This document shows positions 1 to 5,961 of a DNA stretch of 6,961 nt, one piece after another; position 1 is the first letter of the stretch, and the number at the start of each line of letters is the position of its first letter. The position numbers and the translations under genes are program-made. Below the pieces are notes generated by a model. That model worked only from the letters and a program-made list of their open reading frames with translations, searched no databases and was not told the origin of the DNA. This stretch comes from Smithella sp. D17 (GTDB taxonomy: Bacteria > Desulfobacterota > Syntrophia > Syntrophales > Smithellaceae): NCBI GenBank assembly GCA_000753945.1, contig JQOA01000029.1:2241-9201 (forward strand). Reading direction: 5' to 3'.

Positions 1-49
1 AGTTGTATTGCAAGAATGACTGATTCAGTTAAAATAAAAGGAGCCTTTT

Positions 50-874
50 ATGTGGGAATATACGGATAAAGTAAAGGAGCATTTCCTCAACCCTCGCAAT
101 GTCGGCGAAATCGAAAATCCGGATGGCGTGGCGGAAGTGGGGTCGCTTGCCTGCGGTGACGCGCTGAAACTTACATTTAAACTGGATGAGAATAAAAGAA
201 TAAAGGATGCTAAATTCAAAACATTTGGTTGCGCCAGCGCCATAGCCTCATCATCAGCGCTGACGGAAATGATCAAAGGGATGACAGTGGAAGAGGCGCT
301 GAAAGTCACCAATCAGGATATCGCCGGTTATTTGGGGGGGCTCCCGGATGAAAAAATGCACTGTTCCGTCATGGGTAAACAGGCATTGGAAAAAGCGGTG
401 GAAAATTACCGTGGCGCTCCACCCCTGGAGGCAGGAGCAAAAATTATTTGTGAATGTTTCGGTGTTACCGATAAAGAAATTGAACGGGCAGTGCGCGAAA
501 ATAATCTCTCCACTGTGGAAGATGTGACCAATTATACCAAAGCGGGCGGCGGTTGCGGTAATTGCCATGACGCCATTCAGCAAATCATTGATCAGGTTCG
601 TAGTGAGCCGAAAACCGATACCAAACCGAAATTAACCAATATTCAAAAGATTCGTCTGATTGAAGAGACGATTGAACGGGAAATAAGGCCTTCGCTCAAA
701 CATGACGGCGGTGACATAGAAATTATCGACATTATCGGTAATCGGGTGATTGTGGCTACACGCGGAGCCTGCTCTACTTGTAAAGCTTCAGACATCACTT
801 TGAAACATTTTGTAGAGCATCGTCTTAAAGAATTCGTTTCGCCGGATATAGTGGTTGAGGAGGTTGCTAAATGA
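50..874 (+). CDS. nifU: NifU, three-domain Fe-S cluster assembly scaffold
   Basis: Cytoplasmic scaffold on which iron and sulfur from the partner desulfurase NifS are built into [2Fe-2S]/[4Fe-4S] clusters and passed to apoproteins. All three domains of classical NifU are visible. The IscU-like domain (about 1-125) has cluster cysteines C35 (in LACGDAL, with D37), C61 (FGCAS) and C105 (HCSVMG). The BFD-like [2Fe-2S] domain (about 130-180) has C134, C136, C169 and C172. The C-terminal Nfu domain (about 197-272) has the CxxC C241/C244. All nine cysteines keep the spacing known for Azotobacter NifU. At 274 aa it is somewhat shorter than that protein, mainly through a short linker at 184-196. The ATG follows AAAAGGAG at 36-43 with 6-nt spacing. 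The stop overlaps the nifS start (ATGA), so the two are translationally coupled. No nitrogenase genes are seen, so a general Fe-S role is inferred. A G7 run (334-340) lies in the coding sequence, but the frame is intact. Confidence 0.97.
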   Translation: MWEYTDKVKEHFLNPRNVGEIENPDGVAEVGSLACGDALKLTFKLDENKRIKDAKFKTFGCASAIASSSALTEMIKGMTVEEALKVTNQDIAGYLGGLPDEKMHCSVMGKQALEKAVENYRGAPPLEAGAKIICECFGVTDKEIERAVRENNLSTVEDVTNYTKAGGGCGNCHDAIQQIIDQVRSEPKTDTKPKLTNIQKIRLIEETIEREIRPSLKHDGGDIEIIDIIGNRVIVATRGACSTCKASDITLKHFVEHRLKEFVSPDIVVEEVAK

Positions 875-2052
875 GTATAATTTATTTAGATAACAATGCG
901 ACAACTCAGGTATCGGAAGAAGTACAGGAAACTATGATGCCTTATTTCCGTGAACTTTACGGCAATCCTTCCAGCATGCACACTTTTGGCGGACAGGTCG
1001 GCCGGGAAATTCGCACTGCGCGAGAGCGGGTGGCGGCGCTTTTGGACGCTTTGCCGGAGGAAATAATTTTCACCAGTTGCGGTACGGAAAGTGATAATAC
1101 CGCCATCCGGTCAGCGCTGGCTATTCATCCGGACAGAAAACATATCATAACCAGTCGCGTGGAACATCCCGCGATTCATGTATTATGCGCACAATTGGCG
1201 ATGCAGGGCTATCGAATAACAGAACTGCCTGTAGATAAAAATGGCTTGATTGATTTGGAAAATCTGGAAAAAAACCTGACACCCGATACCGCTGTGGTCA
1301 GTCTGATGTGGGGAAATAATGAAACCGGCGTAATTTTCCCCGTGGAAAAGGCGGCTCAAATGGCACATGAAAAAGGGGTTTTATTTCATACGGATGCTGT
1401 TCAAAGCGCCGGTAAAATTCCGGTTAACATGAAAACCAATGTTATTGATATGCTTTCTATGTCCGGGCATAAGCTACACGCGCCGAAGGGCATCGGCATT
1501 CTCTATGTGCGTCGCGGTACCAGGTTTTCACCATTTCTTATCGGAGGGCATCAGGAGAAAGGACGCCGTGGCGGAACTGAAAATACTCCCGGCATAATCG
1601 GTTTGGGTAAGGCTTGCGAACTTGCGGATAAAAATATGCAGAAAGAAAATACGGAAGTAAAGCGTCTGCGGGATAAGTTGGAAAAAGAGCTTTTGGCAAG
1701 GATTCCTCAAAGCAGAGTCAATGGCGATACCGTTAACCGTTTACCCAATACAACAAATATCAGTTTTGAATATGTCGAAGGCGAAGCAATACTCTTGTTG
1801 ATGAATGAACTGGGAATATGCGCATCTTCCGGTTCGGCTTGTACTTCAGGATCATTACAGCCTTCTCACGTTTTACGGGCAATGGGAGTTCCCTTCACCA
1901 TGGCTCATGGATCGATTCGATTCAGCCTAAGCATTTACAATACCGAAAAGGAAATTGATTTTGTAATCGAAAAGATGCCGGCAATCATTGAAAGACTAAG
2001 AGGCATGTCGCCATACTGGAATACTGCGCAGTCTTCTTGCGCAAGTAAGTGA
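871..2052 (+). CDS. nifS: NifS-type cysteine desulfurase
   Basis: PLP-dependent enzyme that converts L-cysteine to L-alanine and delivers the sulfur as an enzyme-bound persulfide to NifU. Residues of the class I desulfurase fold are visible: N-terminal YLDNNATT (5-12), the PLP-stacking His H99 (VEHPA), the PLP aspartate D175 (HTDAVQ), the Schiff-base lysine K201 (SGHK) and the catalytic cysteine C324 in a short SGSACTSGS loop. A short loop around the cysteine is typical of the group I (NifS/IscS) enzymes. Length (393 aa) is normal. The last 10-15 residues form a polar tail with an extra cysteine (C390). The start overlaps the nifU stop by 4 bp, with a strong GAGGAGGT Shine-Dalgarno inside nifU (857-864, 6-nt spacing). 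The tight pairing with full-length NifU argues for NifS rather than IscS. Without nitrogenase genes the symbol reflects family, not a nitrogen-fixation role. Confidence 0.97.
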   Translation: MSIIYLDNNATTQVSEEVQETMMPYFRELYGNPSSMHTFGGQVGREIRTARERVAALLDALPEEIIFTSCGTESDNTAIRSALAIHPDRKHIITSRVEHPAIHVLCAQLAMQGYRITELPVDKNGLIDLENLEKNLTPDTAVVSLMWGNNETGVIFPVEKAAQMAHEKGVLFHTDAVQSAGKIPVNMKTNVIDMLSMSGHKLHAPKGIGILYVRRGTRFSPFLIGGHQEKGRRGGTENTPGIIGLGKACELADKNMQKENTEVKRLRDKLEKELLARIPQSRVNGDTVNRLPNTTNISFEYVEGEAILLLMNELGICASSGSACTSGSLQPSHVLRAMGVPFTMAHGSIRFSLSIYNTEKEIDFVIEKMPAIIERLRGMSPYWNTAQSSCASK

Positions 2053-2080
2053 TGATTTTGTAAAAAGCTTTGGTAAAAAG

Positions 2081-3079
2081 GTGAAAAAGGCTATGAAGAG
2101 CTCTGAATGGAACAAAGAATGTAAAGAAGAAATTAAAATAACCAGACATGCCAGGACGGAAATTCCGGATATAGTTGATAAACTGGTATCCTCCTGCAAT
2201 AAGGATGGTTGCTTCGATCATGTCAGCGCGGAACCAATACCCAATAGAGCGGCGGTTGTTGATATTCTGCAGCGAGCAGCTCGCATTCTCTATCCCGGCT
2301 ATTTCATCAATACACGACTCGATCAAACAAACCTGGAATATTATCTGGGACAGGAAGTAACAGCATTTTTCGAGGTTCTTTCCGAACAAATAATTCTGGC
2401 GATAAGGCATGACTGCATTCGTCATAATCAGCCCTGCGTAAAATGCGAGGAGCTCGGTCAAAAGGTAACAATAGAATTTCTACATGGTCTGCCTGAACTA
2501 AGAAGGCTCCTGGCCAAAGATATTCGCGCTGCCTATGATGGAGATCCGGCGGCCAAAAGCTACGATGAAATAATATTCAGTTATCCCGGGGTATGGGCAA
2601 TAATGGCATACCGTATTGCTAATAAACTTCTGTGCAATAACGTGCCTTTGATTCCCCGCATCATTACCGAATATGCGCATAGTCATAGCGGTATAGATAT
2701 CCATCCGGGAGCCACAATCGGGGAGAGTTTTTTCATCGATCACGGGACAGGCGTAGTCATTGGCGAGACAGCCTCAATAGGAAAACGTGTGCGCATATAT
2801 CAGGGAGTTACTTTGGGAGCCTTATCTCTATCCAAAGAAGAGTGCCGGCTTTTGAGAAATAAAAAACGTCATCCAACAATTGAAGATGATGTTATCATCT
2901 ATGCCAACGCTACCATTCTCGGTGGTGAGACCGTAGTCGGCGCGCGTTCGGTTATCGGTGGAAACGTCTGGCTGACCAGTTCCGTTCCGCCGGATGCAGA
3001 AGTCTTCGTCAGGAAGCAAGACCTTATATTCAGTGAAAAGAAATTAAATAAGAAGACAGCGAAAAAAAACCGCAATTAA
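2081..3079 (+). CDS. Serine O-acetyltransferase, EpsC/SrpH-type long form
   Basis: Transfers acetyl from acetyl-CoA to L-serine, giving O-acetylserine, the direct precursor of cysteine. A helical N-terminal domain (about 25-180) is followed by a left-handed beta-helix hexapeptide domain (about 200-305). The catalytic dyad of CysE enzymes is conserved: D206 (GIDIHPGA) and H221 (FIDHGTGVVIGETA), with the same 15-residue spacing as in E. coli CysE. The loop after the coil turn GVTLGALS is longer than in E. coli (about 250-265, basic), as in the larger EpsC/SrpH group. C112, C119 and C122 cluster near H110 in the N-terminal domain. The C-terminus is lysine-rich and ends -RN, without the terminal isoleucine E. 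coli CysE uses to bind CysK. It lies 28 bp after nifS in the same operon, supplying cysteine for NifS by inference. The given start is GTG at 2081. The in-frame ATG at 2093 has AAGGTGA 8 bp upstream and is at least as likely. Confidence 0.93.
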   Translation: MKKAMKSSEWNKECKEEIKITRHARTEIPDIVDKLVSSCNKDGCFDHVSAEPIPNRAAVVDILQRAARILYPGYFINTRLDQTNLEYYLGQEVTAFFEVLSEQIILAIRHDCIRHNQPCVKCEELGQKVTIEFLHGLPELRRLLAKDIRAAYDGDPAAKSYDEIIFSYPGVWAIMAYRIANKLLCNNVPLIPRIITEYAHSHSGIDIHPGATIGESFFIDHGTGVVIGETASIGKRVRIYQGVTLGALSLSKEECRLLRNKKRHPTIEDDVIIYANATILGGETVVGARSVIGGNVWLTSSVPPDAEVFVRKQDLIFSEKKLNKKTAKKNRN

Positions 3080-3106
3080 TTAATTCGGTAAAATATATTT
3101 TTATTT
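3062..3106. terminator. Candidate bidirectional intrinsic terminator between convergent genes
   Basis: ACCG (3069-3072) pairs with CGGT (3086-3089), and inside it AATT pairs with AATT around an AATT loop, with one bulged C (3073). On the plus strand the hairpin is followed by AAAATATATTTTTATTTT. On the minus strand it is followed by eight T residues (the A8 run at 3062-3069). The stem overlaps the last codons of the serine acetyltransferase and lies just beyond the ridA stop, so it could end both convergent units. The stem is AT-rich and of modest strength. Confidence 0.6.
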
Positions 3107-3478
3107 TCTTATGGCAATCGCTTCAATTTCCAGCACCACTCCTTTGGGTAATTCGCTTGCTGCAATGGTCGAACGTGCCGGCGGTTCCTGAGGGAAAAAA
3201 CCTGCATATACTTCGTTAACAACTTGAAAGTCAGCCATATTTTTCAAAAATATTGTTGTTTTAACAATATGGGACATATCCAGATTAGTTTCTCTGAGTA
3301 TAGTTTGTATATTCATCAGCGTTTGTCTGGCGGCTTTTTTGATATCGGTAACAATTTCTCCGGTCGCCGGATTAATTGGCAACTGACCGGAAATAAAAAT
3401 CATGCCTCCGGCTTCCACGGCGGTTGAATACGGTCCGGCAACAGGGAATTTACCGGAAGCGATAATATTTTTCTTCAT
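3101..3478 (-). CDS. ridA: RidA (YjgF/YER057c/UK114) family enamine/imine deaminase
   Basis: Small cytoplasmic protein that hydrolyses reactive enamines/imines such as 2-aminoacrylate, released by PLP-dependent serine/cysteine dehydratases, to ketoacid and ammonia. Length (125 aa) fits the family, which forms trimers. Signature residues are present: Y17 (GPYS), SGQLPINPATGE (30-41), the substrate-carboxylate arginine R102 (PPARST) and E117 in LEIEAIA near the C-terminus. These match E. coli Y17, R105 and E120, so this is an active RidA-type member rather than an Rid paralogue lacking arginine. The ATG has an AGAGGA Shine-Dalgarno (3483-3488 on the minus strand) in a 31-bp gap after nadA, so co-transcription with nadA is likely. 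Its presence beside nadA suggests a role in imine handling near NAD synthesis, but this is inferred from position only. Confidence 0.95.
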   Translation of the reverse strand: MKKNIIASGKFPVAGPYSTAVEAGGMIFISGQLPINPATGEIVTDIKKAARQTLMNIQTILRETNLDMSHIVKTTIFLKNMADFQVVNEVYAGFFPQEPPARSTIAASELPKGVVLEIEAIAIRK

Positions 3479-3509
3479 TTATTCCTCTTGTTCATTTTTC
3501 GGTACGCAT

Positions 3510-4430
3510 TTAAACTATTTTTAGCATTCTTTCTATGGAGAGACGCGCTTTTTCCATAATATCCGGTTCAACTGTAATTTCAAAAGATAAATCTTCGAGA
3601 GACCAGAGAACTTTTTCCAGTGTGATTTTTTTCATATTCGGACAAACAGCTTTTTCTGTTACCGGATAAAATATTTTATCCGGATTTTCTTTTTTCATTC
3701 TGTGAATTATACCGATTTCCGTACCGATAATGAATTCCATATCCGGAGATTTTTTGGCGTATTTGCTCATACCTTCGGTGGAGGCAACAACATCGGCTAG
3801 TGACGTCACTGTCGGCCTGCACTCCGGATGAACAATAACCTTAGCATTCGGATGCAGCTTTTTAGCTTCCAGAATATTTTCCGGTAAGATTTTAGCATGA
3901 GTCGGGCAGTACCCTTCCCAAATAATAAAATCATGTTTTACTTGCGCCGAAACATATTGCGCCAGATATTGATCGGGAACAAAAATAATTCCCTTATCCT
4001 TATGATTGAGCATAATATTTTGCACAATTTTTAGAGCATTAGCTGAAGTGCAGCAATAATCGCATTCGGCTTTTACTGCAGCGGTAGTGTTTACATAGCA
4101 TACGGTTACAGCATCAGGATGTTTTGCCTGAAGGGGTTTCAATCTTTCGGCATCAATCATATCAGCCATCGGACAGCCGGCATTTTTATCGGGAAGTAAA
4201 ACAATTTTCTGCGGTGATAATATTTTCGCTGTTTCCGCCATAAAGTGGACGCCGCAAAAAACTATTATTGCGGCATTTGTTCGTGCCGCTTCGATGCTTA
4301 ATCCCAGTGAGTCGCCGACAAAATCGGCGATATCCTGGATCTCAGGCAGTTGATAGTTATGCGCCAGAATTACAGCGTTTTTTTCTTTTTTCAGTTTTTT
4401 CAGTTTTTTTATTTGATCAACAATATTCAT
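3510..4430 (-). CDS. nadA: Quinolinate synthase NadA
   Basis: Condenses iminoaspartate (made by NadB or aspartate dehydrogenase) with dihydroxyacetone phosphate to quinolinate, the first pyridine intermediate of de novo NAD synthesis. It uses an oxygen-sensitive [4Fe-4S] cluster. The three cluster cysteines expected from the family are present: C86 (GCPMAD), C175 (EGYCPTH) and C263 (VCPNMKK). Other family motifs are AHNYQ (23-27), DSLGLS (40-45), YVNTTAAVKAE (112-122) and HPEC (201-204). At 306 aa it is the compact Thermotoga/Pyrococcus form, without the C-terminal CxxCxxC of E. coli NadA. The N-terminus is lysine-rich (KKLKKLKKEK), encoded by A-rich repeats. The Shine-Dalgarno is weak (GAAGAA). 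nadB and nadC are not in the window. As an Fe-S enzyme it is a likely client of the nearby NifU/NifS system. Confidence 0.97.
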   Translation of the reverse strand: MNIVDQIKKLKKLKKEKNAVILAHNYQLPEIQDIADFVGDSLGLSIEAARTNAAIIVFCGVHFMAETAKILSPQKIVLLPDKNAGCPMADMIDAERLKPLQAKHPDAVTVCYVNTTAAVKAECDYCCTSANALKIVQNIMLNHKDKGIIFVPDQYLAQYVSAQVKHDFIIWEGYCPTHAKILPENILEAKKLHPNAKVIVHPECRPTVTSLADVVASTEGMSKYAKKSPDMEFIIGTEIGIIHRMKKENPDKIFYPVTEKAVCPNMKKITLEKVLWSLEDLSFEITVEPDIMEKARLSIERMLKIV

Positions 4431-4493
4431 TTTATTCTTCGCCTTATTGTTTCACAGAACCTGTTTTGGATTTGTACCCGTGGTTTTGTAGCA

Positions 4494-4520
4494 ATTAAGT
4501 CAGAAAATAATATTTGTCAA
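4494..4520 (-). promoter_or_regulatory. Candidate sigma70-type promoter for nadA-ridA
   Basis: On the minus strand a perfect -35 box TTGACA (complement of 4515-4520) lies in the 142-bp gap between the transglycosylase stop and the nadA start. The best -10 candidates are CTTAAT (4494-4499, 15-nt spacing, 4 of 6 matches) or TTAATT (16-nt spacing, 3 of 6). The -10 fit is mediocre, so the promoter is plausible rather than certain. I see no clear terminator after the upstream gene, so read-through may also contribute. Confidence 0.4.
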
Positions 4521-4572
4521 GAAATAAGGTAAATGCCGGTATCTCATAATAAGTTAATCAAGCAGCATCTGT

Positions 4573-5745
4573 CTAGGGAAGCTGTAAAACAGGATTTTCT
4601 GTCTCATCTTTAACGGCATTATTAGATTCTTCTTTGGGTTTTGTATCAGAGAAAATAAAAAGTTTATCGCCGGATGAAATGCTTTTTGCGCTGGAGATAC
4701 CGTTCCAGTTCATAATTGCTTTAACAGATACATTAAAACGTTTGGCGATAGAAGACAGGTTTTCTCCTTTTTTGACTGTGTAAACAGATTTTACTTTTTC
4801 ATTATTCCATTGTTTCAGGAGATTTTCATATCTCCCGGAAAATCCGGAGGCAGCGCCCTTTGGTATAAAAAGATTGTGCTTGCCAATCGTTAAATAATAG
4901 TTTTTGACATGAGGATTAAGGTCCTTTATTTCCTTAAAATAAGTATTTGCTGCCTGAGCAATTATATACAGCGGCACAGGCTGATTTACATCTATTTCTA
5001 CACGATCAAACTGCACGGGTTTGTACAGATCATCTTCATTTAAGTGGAATCCATATTTCTCCGGGTTTGATATAATCAGCTTGGCTGCCAGAATTTTGAA
5101 TACATATCTTTGAGTTTCCTGATTCAAATAAAGATGATAGTAGTTGTTCACTTTTTGCATCAGCATTTCCGTTCTCAGACCGTCTTCTCCCCTATTGTAA
5201 GCGGCTGCGGCAAGTGTCCATGAGCCGAAAAGCGTGTAAAGTTCTTTCAAGAAAGCAATGGCTGCTTGTGTAGAAGTGAATAAGTTGCGGCGTTCGTCCG
5301 TATCTTTGTTTATGGTCATGCCATATCTGGAACCGGTACTTTCAATAAACTGCCAGAATCCGGCCGCGCCTTTGCCCGATGTCGCCGATGATTTCAGATG
5401 GCTCTCGGCAATAACAATATATTTCAAATCATCAGGGAGGGAACTGTCCTTCAATACTTTTTCAATATGAGGGAAATAACGATTGGCTCGTTTCAGCCAC
5501 AGAATAACATCATCGCTATTACTTAGCGATACAAGCATTTCTCTCTCCAGCCTTTCTTTTACGTCAGTTTCGTTTAAAGGTACGGGCTCGTTGCAAAAGG
5601 CAAGAGGCTCTTTGAATTTAAGCGCTTCCATGAGCCATTGTCCGGTGGATTGCTGCCATCCGGTTTGTGCTTCTGCTGTAATTACAGCGTTGGTTATTAT
5701 TGTGACAATAAGAATTAATCTGATTAATTGATACAAATATTTCAA
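4573..5745 (-). CDS. MltD-like lytic murein transglycosylase with LysM domain
   Basis: Periplasmic enzyme that cleaves the MurNAc-GlcNAc bond of peptidoglycan to give 1,6-anhydro-muropeptides, used in wall remodelling. A Sec signal peptide is visible (hydrophobic about 8-21, probable cleavage after AEA at 26). There is no lipobox, unlike the lipoprotein MltD of E. coli. The SLT catalytic domain (about 95-215) has catalytic E114 (IAESHLKSS), the GAAGFWQF motif (126-133), RYG (140-142) and AAAYNRG (180-186). A poorly conserved LysM-like linker region (about 245-298) typical of MltD follows. The LysM peptidoglycan-binding domain (about 321-364) starts YTVKKGENLSSIAKRF. The tail is short and acidic. 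The start is a TTG, supported by GGGAG 8 nt upstream, with no better in-frame ATG nearby. It is first in the minus-strand series before nadA, with a 142-bp gap, so probably its own unit. Confidence 0.92.
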   Translation of the reverse strand: MKYLYQLIRLILIVTIITNAVITAEAQTGWQQSTGQWLMEALKFKEPLAFCNEPVPLNETDVKERLEREMLVSLSNSDDVILWLKRANRYFPHIEKVLKDSSLPDDLKYIVIAESHLKSSATSGKGAAGFWQFIESTGSRYGMTINKDTDERRNLFTSTQAAIAFLKELYTLFGSWTLAAAAYNRGEDGLRTEMLMQKVNNYYHLYLNQETQRYVFKILAAKLIISNPEKYGFHLNEDDLYKPVQFDRVEIDVNQPVPLYIIAQAANTYFKEIKDLNPHVKNYYLTIGKHNLFIPKGAASGFSGRYENLLKQWNNEKVKSVYTVKKGENLSSIAKRFNVSVKAIMNWNGISSAKSISSGDKLFIFSDTKPKEESNNAVKDETENPVLQLP

Positions 5746-5795
5746 TGTGGCAACTCCCGTATTAATGATGTTACTTTTACTCCGTTAGAAAGGAA

Positions 5796-5815
5796 GCCCC
5801 TCTATGCGGGCGGGG
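5796..5815. repeat. GC-rich imperfect hairpin, possible IS200/IS605-type end remnant
   Basis: A short GC-rich block sits in otherwise AT-rich intergenic DNA. CCCC (5797-5800) can pair with GGGG (5812-5815), or alternatively GCCC (5796-5799) with GGGC (5808-5811). The minus-strand reading, TACCCCGCCC...GGGGCTTCC, resembles the subterminal hairpins of IS200/IS605/IS1341 elements as I remember them. No tnpA, tnpB or second end is present, so if this is a remnant it is an orphan end. It also lies in the 5' leader of the transglycosylase gene and could be a leader hairpin instead. Confidence 0.25.
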
Positions 5816-5858
5816 TAAAGGATGTAGAACAAAAGTGGTTTTTAAAGCTTCACCCAAA

Positions 5859-5877
5859 CTTAGTAAAGTTTACTAAG
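5859..5877. promoter_or_regulatory. 19-bp palindrome, candidate operator
   Basis: CTTAGTAAA-G-TTTACTAAG is a perfect 9-bp inverted repeat around one central base, in the divergent region between the transglycosylase and DUF4301 genes. It covers the candidate -10 box of the minus-strand promoter and lies 11 bp upstream of the candidate plus-strand -35 box. That is a natural position for a dimeric regulator to repress one gene and modulate the other. There is no T-run after it to suggest a terminator, and the stem is AT-rich. The regulator is unknown. Confidence 0.5.
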
Positions 5878-5895
5878 GGAAGAAGTGTTTGTCAA
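5867..5895 (-). promoter_or_regulatory. Candidate promoter of the lytic transglycosylase gene
   Basis: Minus-strand TTGACA (complement of 5890-5895) is followed after exactly 17 nt by TAAACT (complement of 5867-5872, 4 of 6 matches to TATAAT). Transcription would start near 5860, giving a leader of roughly 115 nt that includes the GC-rich hairpin. The -10 box lies inside the 19-bp palindrome. Confidence 0.5.
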
Positions 5896-5918
5896 ATCTT
5901 TATGTCAGTAAATATTTT
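5889..5918 (+). promoter_or_regulatory. Candidate promoter of the DUF4301 gene
   Basis: TTGTCA (5889-5894) and TATTTT (5913-5918) are separated by 18 nt, each with partial consensus match (5 of 6 and 4 of 6). The -35 box overlaps the -35 box of the opposing transglycosylase promoter almost completely, so the two would compete for RNA polymerase. The leader would be about 35-40 nt. Confidence 0.4.
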
Positions 5919-5961
5919 TAGATGATAAGGATATTTAATTTAAAAAGGTTTATTCTTGCCA

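Noticed and set aside
8..35. Promoter-like TTGCAA and TAAAAT boxes with 16-nt spacing upstream of nifU.
   Set aside because: Transcription would begin at about 41-43, inside the nifU Shine-Dalgarno site, leaving no usable leader; the real promoter is probably outside the window.
334..340. G7 homopolymer in nifU as a possible phase-variation switch.
   Set aside because: It encodes part of the conserved YLGGLPDEKMHC segment, is short, and housekeeping nifU is an unlikely phase-variable gene; the frame is intact.
1985..2461. Long minus-strand reading frame opposite the nifS-acetyltransferase junction.
   Set aside because: It lies antisense to two well-supported genes and its translation shows no family motif; it is a shadow of the coding strand.
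4431..4572. Possible riboswitch or NAD-regulator operator upstream of nadA.
   Set aside because: No conserved NAD-related riboswitch motif or clear inverted repeat could be recognised in these 142 bp; only a candidate promoter is supported.
5859..5877. Palindrome read as an intrinsic terminator.
   Set aside because: The stem is AT-rich with only a one-base centre and no T-run follows on either strand, and it sits between divergent genes where no terminator is needed.
5728..5925. A 65-codon plus-strand reading frame across the divergent intergenic region.
   Set aside because: It overlaps the transglycosylase start and the candidate promoters, has no recognisable motif and no convincing Shine-Dalgarno.
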